From: an uncultured Gammaproteobacteria bacterium
GTDB taxonomy: Bacteria; Pseudomonadota; Gammaproteobacteria; CAJQNE01
Reading direction: 5' to 3'
Assembly (NCBI GenBank): GCA_905479545.1
Contig: CAJQNE010000540.1
Location: 1-5,421 of the forward strand
DNA: 5,421 nt
Shown one piece after another: positions 1-5,421 of this stretch (position 1 is the first letter of the stretch; every line of letters begins with the position of its first letter). The notes below the pieces were generated by a model. That model made no database searches. It had not been told where the DNA came from and saw nothing but the letters and a program-made list of their open reading frames with translations. Both the position numbers and the translations under genes were made by a program.

Positions 1-653
1 GGGTTGAAGTCACCGGTTAGATAAAAGAACTGTTGGCCTTCTGACTTGTCTGCTGACCAGGTACCGATGGTTTTGTAAGTTAGTTCTTTGCGCTGGCTAG
101 TCGATTTCTCTGACTTCCCCAGCACCACGGCAGCGACAGTATCGACTGTCATTGCCGTCGGTTCGTCCGCCGTTCCGGCGATTACCTGGGTGTGTACACG
201 CACGCGATTTCTTTCCCGGGTGCATTCCACCAGCCTGCCGCGCAAAGTGATTTCAGTGTTACGTGGTGTTAGCGAATGAATCTGCAGCCGGCTACCCTGA
301 TTTACCACGCTGAGCATGTTGTATGGCACTTGACCGGTAAGGCCGGCCACCATATTCATGCCGTACTTAGCAAAAAATAACGGTGGTAGATGGGTGACAT
401 AGCGCTCGGCGGGTGCACCGCTCCATTGCACAAAAGCGTCAATCAGTTCGTTACTCGCAGGCTCTATCGTGTCGAATCGCTCTTTGCTGCTATCAACAAT
501 TTTGTCTTTAATCGGCTTGGGTATAAACGATGAAATCAGCCCGCCGGTCATGCCTGCTACAGCAGGCCATTGTTCGAGAACATGTTTAGGCGAAACAGTG
601 CCGGTTTTGGCTAATACATTGCTAGTCATGCGGTGGGTTAACTCCGGGGGCAT
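1..653 (-). CDS. MaoC-like acyl dehydratase/hydratase, partial (C-terminus beyond the left edge)
   Basis: The 217 visible residues read as the front part of a hot-dog-fold MaoC/PaaZ-type enoyl-CoA hydratase-like protein. The clearest evidence is at the very edge: residues 210-218 read FYLTGDFN followed by the first two bases of a Pro codon. This matches the hydratase-2 signature (aromatic, small residues, G-D-x-N-P, then normally I/L-H), whose Asp and His are catalytic. The preceding ~200 residues would be the degenerate N-terminal hot-dog half seen in two-domain family members of about 285 residues. Such enzymes hydrate or dehydrate acyl-CoA or acyl-ACP thioesters in the cytoplasm; the substrate here cannot be told. 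The start is uncertain. The ATG at 653 directly follows an in-frame TAA and has no good Shine-Dalgarno. An in-frame ATG at 629 (nine residues in) has GGAG 12 nt upstream and may be the real start. No signal peptide is visible. Confidence 0.75.
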   Translation of the reverse strand, partial: MPPELTHRMTSNVLAKTGTVSPKHVLEQWPAVAGMTGGLISSFIPKPIKDKIVDSSKERFDTIEPASNELIDAFVQWSGAPAERYVTHLPPLFFAKYGMNMVAGLTGQVPYNMLSVVNQGSRLQIHSLTPRNTEITLRGRLVECTRERNRVRVHTQVIAGTADEPTAMTVDTVAAVVLGKSEKSTSQRKELTYKTIGTWSADKSEGQQFFYLTGDFN

Positions 654-1052
654 TTAAATTAGGTTGTGGTAAGGCACGTTCAGAAATGCAGTCCGATGCA
701 GGCCGTCGTGGTTTTCTGAGCGCCCATACTTGGTCATTTAGCAGAAACTCTGCAGACGCGGCCGCGGGCATTATTAGTAGCAGCGAGACCGATTTTCAGG
801 AGTTTCACGGAGCCTGCACAATTGAAATTAACAGCGGACTTTGCCACAGCTTATTAACGGAAGCGTTTGCTGTGAATTCACGCATTGCAAACCTGCGGCA
901 ACTGTTCTTGTTGCTGGCAGCGACCGAACTCGCCATGTGCACCGTTTTTTACGACCGGTAGCGCAAAGCGCTGCTGAATAAGCTGGCCAGCAAACAACCG
1001 CTGTTGCAATACGGCGATGAACATGTGGCTGCAGTAATGATGTGGCGAGAAC
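654..1052. other. 399-bp stretch without a supported gene
   Basis: This lies between two minus-strand genes and should carry the promoter of the MaoC-like gene, but no convincing -35/-10 pair stands out. All minus-strand frames are broken by stops. On the plus strand an open frame of 91 codons runs from an ATG at 686 to a TAG at 959-961, and the same frame stays open past the stop into the antisense of the oxygenase gene. It has no recognisable domain and no good ribosome binding site. A 10-bp perfect palindrome, GTGAATTCAC, sits at 872-881, and a short stem AGCGC/GCGCT is at about 960-972 without a T-tract. No terminator for the oxygenase gene is evident. Confidence 0.5.
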
Positions 1053-1676
1053 CTAACTCCCGCGGAACCAGCCGGCAATACTGTGGCGATCACGATGGGC
1101 GGGTAGCACTTCGTGAGGGAACTCATCGCTTAGAAACAGACAGACTGTGCCCGATTCTGGTGCGACACGAGCGATAGCTTGCTCGCTCGCTGCAGTGGGG
1201 TAAATTACCAGTTCACCGCCGTCGGCGGCTTGCCAGTTCTTATTAAAGTATGTGGTTAGGCTAAGTTTACGCTGGGGTTTTCCGCTTTTATCTACGCCAG
1301 AGTTTTTGCTGCGAAATGCATCGAGATGGCGTTTGTAAAAATCACCGGGCTGATAGTGGGCAAAATGGCTCTCGAACGAAAACAGCCCAAGGAACAGCTC
1401 GCGATTGAGGTGTTCACGCAATTGCTCACACCACAATAGCCAGGCCTGCTCCGCAGGGGTGCTGCCGTTAATCCACAACACGCTATCGCGGCGTACATTG
1501 TCCTGCTTACGAAAGTTAGCACCGCGACCCAGACCGGCGGCTGAGAATTCATTGGTCTGAGTGGTAAAACTTGCGGCGAGTGCGTCAGCAATTGCAGCGG
1601 GTAAACCATCGGGTTGGATCGAATATCCTTGTTTCGCCAAGTCATCAGTGATCCGCTCAAAAATATTATTAGCCAT
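1053..1676 (-). CDS. Fe(II)/2-oxoglutarate-dependent dioxygenase, PHD2/SM-20-like prolyl hydroxylase family
   Basis: A complete 207-residue cytoplasmic protein with a double-stranded beta-helix oxygenase core. The metal triad is visible as H117-x-D119 (in YKRHLDAF) and H188 (in FPHEVLP). R197 lies nine residues after H188, the spacing of the 2-oxoglutarate-binding Arg in human PHD2 (H374/R383). Other PHD-like landmarks are an RRDSVLWI segment near residue 62, a Tyr-rich FAHYQPGDF strand before the HxD, TYFNKNW at 142-148 followed by GGELVIYP, and a terminal AGWFRG. The family hydroxylates protein side chains; the Pseudomonas member modifies a proline of EF-Tu, so a translation-factor target is a fair inference but unproven. 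The ATG at 1676 is preferred over an in-frame TTG at 1730, which lacks a Shine-Dalgarno and overlaps a candidate -35 element. The gene is divergent from the lipoprotein gene. Confidence 0.88.
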   Translation of the reverse strand: MANNIFERITDDLAKQGYSIQPDGLPAAIADALAASFTTQTNEFSAAGLGRGANFRKQDNVRRDSVLWINGSTPAEQAWLLWCEQLREHLNRELFLGLFSFESHFAHYQPGDFYKRHLDAFRSKNSGVDKSGKPQRKLSLTTYFNKNWQAADGGELVIYPTAASEQAIARVAPESGTVCLFLSDEFPHEVLPAHRDRHSIAGWFRGS

Positions 1677-1700
1677 AGTTCTGGTGGTCAAAAGCGCTGC

Positions 1701-1730
1701 GTTATCTTGATTGATATCGAGGTGGTTCAA
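1701..1730 (-). promoter_or_regulatory. Candidate sigma-70 promoter for the oxygenase gene
   Basis: Read on the minus strand, TTGAAC (1725-1730) and GATAAC (1701-1706) are separated by 18 nt. Each matches the consensus at four of six positions. It would give a leader of roughly 20 nt before the ATG at 1676. The match is weak and is proposed by eye only. Confidence 0.25.
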
Positions 1731-1803
1731 AAAACTGATTATTCTGCTGCCATTTTAGCTGTGGCGAGTTAGACTGACGCCATTACGTGTAACAGAACAG
1801 TGT

Positions 1804-1807
1804 GGAG
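1804..1807 (+). promoter_or_regulatory. Shine-Dalgarno GGAG that fixes the lipoprotein start
   Basis: GGAG is followed by six A residues and then the ATG at 1814, a near-ideal spacing. It overlaps the competing in-frame GTG at 1802, so GTG cannot be the start served by this site. Confidence 0.75.
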
Positions 1808-1813
1808 AAAAAA

Positions 1814-2191
1814 ATGAATAAAATTTTACTGGGATTGATTCCTGTTACTTCAATGCTCATCGGTGGTTGCGGAATAACGATTAACGCCGTTGAAACTGTA
1901 TCGGACACCTTGCAGACAGTCACGGACATTACCGGCTCGACTTCAGGTGCGCTGGGTGGTGATGACGAGAGCGCAAGAGAATTTGTTGCCAATAACTACG
2001 ATACGCTCAGTTCAGAAGCTGCGCGTGGTGGCGGTTCAGCAGTCGACTCACTGGCAGAGCTATTAGGCGAAGAAGACAACAATGAATTTTCTCGTTGGCT
2101 ACAGATGCACTACGACGAAATTTTCAGCAGCGAAGAAGGTGCGCTCGAACGAATTCAGTTCGGCCGCCATCAGGTAGCATTTGCTCAGTAA
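1814..2191 (+). CDS. Small predicted lipoprotein with a DUF3015-like C-terminal region
   Basis: A 125-residue protein. Residues 1-19 form a lipoprotein signal: a Lys at 3, a hydrophobic stretch, and the lipobox I16-G-G-C19. The mature protein would begin at Cys19. Gly at +2 is compatible with outer-membrane sorting by the E. coli rule. A Ser/Thr/Gly-rich linker (about 28-50) leads to a mostly helical region, where FVANNYDTLSSEAARGGG, then DSLAELLG, and EIFSSEEG (about 103-110) follow the pattern of DUF3015 proteins (D-x-L-x-x-(D/E)-x-A-x-G-x-G, then L-A-x-L-(L/M)-G, then IF-(S/P)-S). The usual Cys-containing N-terminal half of DUF3015 proteins is absent. Function is unknown. The gene stands alone, with its own Shine-Dalgarno and a terminator 8 bp after the stop. 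The DUF3015 assignment is from memory of the family pattern; the lipoprotein call is stronger. Confidence 0.8.
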   Translation: MNKILLGLIPVTSMLIGGCGITINAVETVSDTLQTVTDITGSTSGALGGDDESAREFVANNYDTLSSEAARGGGSAVDSLAELLGEEDNNEFSRWLQMHYDEIFSSEEGALERIQFGRHQVAFAQ

Positions 2192-2199
2192 CCTAAACT

Positions 2200-2226
2200 A
2201 AGGAAAAGCCTGTAGGGCTTTTCCTT
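2200..2226. terminator. Bidirectional hairpin terminator between convergent genes
   Basis: A perfect 11-bp stem (AAGGAAAAGCC with GGCTTTTCCTT) encloses a 5-nt loop. Because the outer stem is A-rich on one side and T-rich on the other, either transcript ends in a TTTTCCTT arm. It lies 8 bp after the lipoprotein stop and 69 bp after the stop of the convergent membrane-protein gene, so it can serve both. There is no further T-tract outside the stem. Confidence 0.8.
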
Positions 2227-2295
2227 ATCGGTTCTGCCGAAGCTGACTTGATAGTTTGTGTTGCAACGTATTGCACACGCCCGCCATTTGCGCTG

Positions 2296-2583
2296 CTAGA
2301 ACAGTGCCGCTACTAACAGGCTGCCCAACACAGCCACAGGCCATTGAGCGCTGTGTCCTGCTAGTTTTTTTACTCCCCAAAGCAATAACCACGATGCCAG
2401 GAATGCCCCGGTTGGAATCGCCAGCGTTTGCCAGCTAAATGAGCTGTTTAGCGCCTGTGGAATAATCCAGGGAGTCATCCAGCCGATCAGGTAAAGGCAT
2501 GCCAATGCGCCCGGGTGAATATCGGTATTCAACACCACGCCAATCAACACGGCGAGTAGAGCTAGTTCAAATAGGAAAATCAT
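2296..2583 (-). CDS. Small hydrophobic membrane protein, function unknown
   Basis: A 95-residue protein made almost entirely of hydrophobic segments: about 2-19, 24-44, 52-70 and 80-95, which suggests three or four inner-membrane helices. Short polar turns lie at NTDIHPG (19-25), QALNSSFS (43-50) and KKLAGHSAQ (72-80). The KK at 72-73 and sparse charge elsewhere would place the loop after helix 3 in the cytoplasm by the positive-inside rule. I do not recognise the family and see no catalytic motif. The ATG at 2583 is the only good start, since the next upstream in-frame codons hold no ATG, GTG or TTG before a stop. No clear Shine-Dalgarno precedes it. It sits between two terminators, so it is probably its own transcription unit. 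The hydrophobic pattern over the whole length argues that it is a real gene. Confidence 0.65.
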   Translation of the reverse strand: MIFLFELALLAVLIGVVLNTDIHPGALACLYLIGWMTPWIIPQALNSSFSWQTLAIPTGAFLASWLLLWGVKKLAGHSAQWPVAVLGSLLVAALF

Positions 2584-2650
2584 CGCGGCACAGTAGGGTG
2601 GTGTTATCGCTTACGCAATAGGTTTCTGCGAATCAGTGGCCTTCCGGATT

Positions 2651-2690
2651 AATAAAAGTTCTAAGTGCTCATTCATTAGCACTTAGAACT
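2651..2690 (-). terminator. Rho-independent terminator of the cytochrome gene
   Basis: A perfect 13-bp inverted repeat (2657-2669 with 2678-2690, arms AGTTCTAAGTGCT and AGCACTTAGAACT) encloses an 8-nt loop made of CATT twice. On the minus strand the stem is followed by TTTTATT, a U-tract, which sets its direction. It begins 36 bp after the cytochrome stop. The outer bases ATAAAA (2652-2657) and TTTTAT (2693-2698) can extend the pairing past a small bulge. Confidence 0.88.
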
Positions 2691-2726
2691 AGTTTTATGC
2701 ACAGCCAGAGTTATCTTTCAAACGGC

Positions 2727-4010
2727 CTAAAAGGCCCGTAGTGCCTGTCGTAACGTGCTGTGGCGGAAGCGGTTCTCGTTTTCTACAGCTGCATATAGCT
2801 TGTCGAGTTTGGCTTTATTCGCTGAGCGTTGACCAAGGTCAAGTAGTAGCAAGTCTATGGCCATAACTGCTTGTTCTGCGGCTACGTAGTCGCGATATTC
2901 GCCTTGTTGACCGAGTTTTACCAACTGGCGCAGCATGGCTTGTTTTTCACTATTGCTGAAAGGCTTGTCTTTTATTCGGTCCGCGATACGTTTGAGAGTG
3001 CCCTGTAGCTGCGAACTAGCACTTATCACCGCGCTCATGCTGCGGGTACTCGCCTGGTGTAGTTTTTGGGTTTGGTTCAGTAGCGCTTTAGCGTCACTGG
3101 GTGATACCGGCTCGATGAACGCACGCAGCATCATGAATGTGGAGTCGTTTAACCGTACCTGACCGGGGCCGATGCCACCGGTTTGAGGGCGGGGGGCGTA
3201 GCGCTTGTCATCCATTGGGTGGTGGCAGCTATGGCAGTCAAACAGTGATAGCTCAGGAAACAAGCCGCCTTTAAAGCGCGGTGAAGCGATAGTACTTAGG
3301 GTTTTTTCGGCGGCGACGACTAAGCCGGCTCCCCAGGTTTGTACGTGACTGTTAACGGCTTTGCGCTGACCGTAATCGTCATCCACTTTGTAGTGGGCAG
3401 GTTGCAGGGCCCCGAAGGTATCGAGCTCAAAGCCAATACGGGGATGGCCGGCACCCATGATTTTGTGGGTAGCAAATTTATCCTTCGTGCCGTAGTGGCA
3501 GCTCAGGCACAACTCGGCGCGTTGTTCCGGAACCTCTGTGGGATATAGCCCTGCTGCAATATTGTCGCTATGTGAAGCTGAGCCGGTAATGTGTGTGCCA
3601 ATCCATTTTTCTGCGCCACCGTGACAGGCTTCACAGCCGACGCCGTCAGAGATATCGAACAACACGCCCCGCTGGCTGTCTTGAACGTTGTCTGCGTGGC
3701 AATCAAGGCACATGTCTGCGGTGTGCGCGTTCTTAAGGCCCAGATTGGCAGCGATACGCTTGGACTCGTCGGTAAGCAAGGTGTTGTAAGCCTTGGCGTG
3801 ACGGTCGTGGCGTGTCCATGTGATGTATTCATTTTGCAGCACGGTGTATGTGCTTTTTTCATTCAGCGCACCGTGACAAAAGGACGAGGCACAGCTGGCC
3901 ACGCCCTGATGTTTGTAATTGTCATCTTGTGGCAGTGGCGCTTGCTGGGCCGTCGCCAACATGGGCAGGGCTGCGATGAGGCCTAGGGCTAAAGAGCGTA
4001 ATGTTTTCAT
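2727..4010 (-). CDS. Periplasmic pentahaem c-type cytochrome (cytochrome c554-like family)
   Basis: A 427-residue secreted electron-transfer protein. Residues 1-21 are a Sec signal peptide (K2, R5, hydrophobic core, ATA before the predicted cut at 21/22). Five covalent haem sites are visible: C40-x4-C45-H46 (an unusual four-residue spacer), C101-LD-CH, C126-EA-CH, C168-LS-CH and C259-HS-CH. Candidate distal His ligands lie at 68/71, 140/147, 182 and 189; the THKIMGAGHPRI stretch is typical of cytochrome c554-type proteins. From about residue 285 to the end there is no haem motif, only a predicted mostly alpha-helical tail. The ATG at 4010 has GGGAG eight nt upstream and places the signal peptide correctly; an in-frame TTG six codons earlier overlaps that ribosome site and is rejected. 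The gene follows the LVIVD-repeat gene and is followed by a terminator. Haem loading needs a cytochrome c maturation system and export. The partner and redox substrate are unknown. Confidence 0.92.
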   Translation of the reverse strand: MKTLRSLALGLIAALPMLATAQQAPLPQDDNYKHQGVASCASSFCHGALNEKSTYTVLQNEYITWTRHDRHAKAYNTLLTDESKRIAANLGLKNAHTADMCLDCHADNVQDSQRGVLFDISDGVGCEACHGGAEKWIGTHITGSASHSDNIAAGLYPTEVPEQRAELCLSCHYGTKDKFATHKIMGAGHPRIGFELDTFGALQPAHYKVDDDYGQRKAVNSHVQTWGAGLVVAAEKTLSTIASPRFKGGLFPELSLFDCHSCHHPMDDKRYAPRPQTGGIGPGQVRLNDSTFMMLRAFIEPVSPSDAKALLNQTQKLHQASTRSMSAVISASSQLQGTLKRIADRIKDKPFSNSEKQAMLRQLVKLGQQGEYRDYVAAEQAVMAIDLLLLDLGQRSANKAKLDKLYAAVENENRFRHSTLRQALRAF

Positions 4011-4018
4011 CGTTATTT

Positions 4019-4023
4019 CTCCC
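4019..4023 (-). promoter_or_regulatory. Shine-Dalgarno GGGAG deciding the cytochrome start
   Basis: Read on the minus strand, GGGAG is followed by AAATAACG and then the ATG at 4010, a spacing of eight nt. It lies inside the extension that the alternative TTG start at 4028 would require, which favours the ATG. Confidence 0.8.
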
Positions 4024-4079
4024 GGCAAGCAGCGGTGCCAGCTTGCAACGACTGGTCAATTGACTTCGTTGATGTCGAT

Positions 4080-4108
4080 GTTATTAATTTGATGTTCGTT
4101 AATGTAAA
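4080..4108 (-). promoter_or_regulatory. Candidate internal promoter upstream of the cytochrome gene
   Basis: On the minus strand TTTACA (4103-4108, five of six consensus matches) and AATAAC (4080-4085, four of six) are separated by exactly 17 nt in an AT-rich gap. A start near 4073 would leave a leader of about 60 nt containing the palindrome GTCAATTGAC (4055-4064). If real, the cytochrome can be made independently of the upstream gene. This was matched by eye. Confidence 0.3.
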
Positions 4109-4126
4109 TACAGCTAATTTCATCAG

Positions 4127-5421
4127 CTATTTCCCGTCGGCACGCCAGCTGCGAGCCAGTTCAGGTTTGACCGTCCACGGGGTGCCATCTGAGTTCAGAT
4201 AGAAGTCCCACATTTCCTGCAAGTTAAACGGCCGGGCGCCTAAGCGACCGAATACGGTTATCTGCCCACCGGTTTCGTCTACCGCACGATCGCGATGTAT
4301 CCCTTCCGACAGCGACAAGGCAGGCCGTTTGGTCGGGTATTTGGCGATAAGCTGAGGTTTTGGCTCAGGGCTGAATCCATAAAAATTAGGCTGGGTGTCC
4401 GGGGCAATAAGCTGCACCACCTTTAGGCCAGCTGCGCCGTCGGCGATATAAGCGAATAGCGAGGCGTTAGTCGCCGCGACTTTTACGTCGCGAGCGTCGG
4501 TGATTTCGCCATTGGCGGTAAATAACTGCTGCAGCTTAGGTTGCTCCGGATTCTTAACATCAATAATAGCCAGGCCTTGTTCACCGGCTGCGACGTAGGC
4601 CCAAGTGCGGGCAAGGTAGACACGTTGGGCATTTGCGAGTGGCACGCTGCTGCCCGGGAGCAGTTTAGGTACCGTTGGCTTCGTGATATCGACCACGTGC
4701 AGACCGGTCGCATCGGTGACCCAAAGATAACGGAACTGTACTGCGCTGCTGCGAACGTCCGTAAACGTTAAAACATTTTCGAGGTTGGGTTTTAGCGGGT
4801 CGGTTATATCGAGAATAACCAAGCCTTGGTCCGCAGCAATGAAGGCACGGCTACCAGCAAGCGTGATATGTCTGGCGCCATTGAGAACTCCTGCCGGGTT
4901 CCAGGTGAGAGCTCGCTTAAGTTTGTTGTTGCGGAATTCTCCGTCGGCCAAAGTATTGATATTGACGACAATTAAGCCTTCTTCGGAATCGGTAATGAAG
5001 GCGTAACTGTAGACGGCGTGATGCGGTTGTTCTTGGTTCACTTCACGCATGAGCTTGCCGACATTGCGGTCCGGCGCAACCGGCTGGTTGGTCGCCATGG
5101 CTACGCAAGTCGCATTTTTGCTCTTAATACGGGTGCGATGGCCGTCTTTGCCGAGTGGGCCGAACGGTTGAGTAATGATCCGCTGGCTGATGCCCTTATT
5201 GGCCACACTGGCGACGTCGTAAGCGAAAAAGCCTTTGTCACCGGCAGCTGTGAATAAGTATTCACCACGAAGTTGCAGGCAACCGATTTCGCCGGAGCTG
5301 TGGGTGTAAGCTGTTTTTAGCTGATCATCAGAGTCTTTGTGATTCTTGTACCAGTCCGGATAAGCATACTTATGCAAATAGCTTCCGATAACAGCCTGTG
5401 GTTCTTCCCACTCAGTAACCT
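4127..5421 (-). CDS. LVIVD-repeat beta-propeller protein, partial (N-terminus beyond the right edge)
   Basis: The frame is open to the right edge, so the 430 residues seen are the C-terminal part of a larger protein. A TTG inside the frame at 5377 is not a credible start. At least six blade-like units have the LVIVD pattern (Y/A-x-h-A-D-x-x-x-G-L-h-h-h-D): fragment residues about 54-68, 139-154, 192-204, 232-244, 274-287 and 322-335, with textbook units such as GLVILDITDPLKP and GLAIIDVKNPEQP. A non-repeat tail of about 95 residues follows, ending near PELARSWRADGK. LVIVD repeats form beta-propellers in bacterial and archaeal surface or periplasmic proteins, usually of unknown function. No haem motif occurs in the visible part. 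The stop is 116 bp from the cytochrome start on the same strand with no terminator between, which suggests co-transcription and a shared envelope role. Export cannot be judged because the N-terminus is missing. Confidence 0.88.
   Translation of the reverse strand, partial: VTEWEEPQAVIGSYLHKYAYPDWYKNHKDSDDQLKTAYTHSSGEIGCLQLRGEYLFTAAGDKGFFAYDVASVANKGISQRIITQPFGPLGKDGHRTRIKSKNATCVAMATNQPVAPDRNVGKLMREVNQEQPHHAVYSYAFITDSEEGLIVVNINTLADGEFRNNKLKRALTWNPAGVLNGARHITLAGSRAFIAADQGLVILDITDPLKPNLENVLTFTDVRSSAVQFRYLWVTDATGLHVVDITKPTVPKLLPGSSVPLANAQRVYLARTWAYVAAGEQGLAIIDVKNPEQPKLQQLFTANGEITDARDVKVAATNASLFAYIADGAAGLKVVQLIAPDTQPNFYGFSPEPKPQLIAKYPTKRPALSLSEGIHRDRAVDETGGQITVFGRLGARPFNLQEMWDFYLNSDGTPWTVKPELARSWRADGK

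Noticed and set aside
622..771. A 49-codon minus-strand frame overlapping the MaoC-like start
   Set aside because: Short, Pro/Ala-rich and without a ribosome binding site or family resemblance; probably chance.
878..1126. An 82-codon minus-strand frame overlapping the 3' end of the oxygenase gene
   Set aside because: Its first part is another frame of the oxygenase coding sequence, and the rest shows no recognisable motif or ribosome site.
1677..1730. An 18-residue N-terminal extension of the oxygenase from a TTG at 1730
   Set aside because: It has no Shine-Dalgarno, adds residues outside the oxygenase fold, and the TTG overlaps a candidate -35 element. The ATG at 1676 gives the expected family length.
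3591..3986. A 131-codon plus-strand frame opposite the cytochrome, rich in Cys and Val
   Set aside because: It is the antisense of a strongly supported multihaem coding sequence; its Cys and Val content mirrors the haem-site and His codons.
4011..4028. A six-residue extension of the cytochrome from a TTG at 4028
   Set aside because: It would place the ribosome binding site inside the coding region and add acidic residues in front of a well-formed signal peptide.
4053..4110. A possible FNR box upstream of the cytochrome
   Set aside because: Only TTGAT half-sites are present; no TTGAT-N4-ATCAA dyad could be found, so oxygen control by FNR is not supported.

Overview
The window has the density and base composition of a bacterial chromosome. 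It suggests a Gammaproteobacterium, probably free-living or marine. This rests on the gene set: a DUF3015-like lipoprotein, a PHD2/SM-20-type 2OG oxygenase like the Pseudomonas enzyme, a MaoC-type acyl hydratase, and a multihaem cytochrome beside an LVIVD-repeat protein. Genus cannot be fixed from the sequence alone. No rRNA, tRNA, CRISPR array, insertion sequence or phage gene was seen.

Layout, left to right. The left edge (1-653, minus) holds the N-terminal part of a MaoC-like dehydratase, cut off inside its GDxNP signature. A 399-bp stretch (654-1052) has no gene I can support. Next comes a complete Fe(II)/2-oxoglutarate dioxygenase on the minus strand (1053-1676). It is divergent from a small plus-strand lipoprotein gene (1814-2191). 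That gene ends at a strong, probably bidirectional hairpin terminator (2200-2226), which it shares with a convergent gene for a small membrane protein of unknown function (2296-2583, minus). A second hairpin followed by a U-tract (2651-2690) ends the next minus-strand unit: a periplasmic pentahaem c-type cytochrome (2727-4010) and, 116 bp upstream of it, the 3' part of a gene for an LVIVD-repeat beta-propeller protein (4127 to beyond the right edge).

The most interesting part is the right half. The propeller protein and the five-haem cytochrome are co-directional, and the single terminator lies after the cytochrome. They probably form a co-expressed envelope redox module of unknown physiological role. 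The left half looks like separate single-gene units: lipid metabolism (MaoC), protein hydroxylation (oxygenase) and envelope proteins of unknown function. Several genes have misleading upstream TTG or GTG in-frame starts. Shine-Dalgarno placement corrects the starts of the cytochrome and the lipoprotein, and the internal ATG is preferred for the oxygenase.
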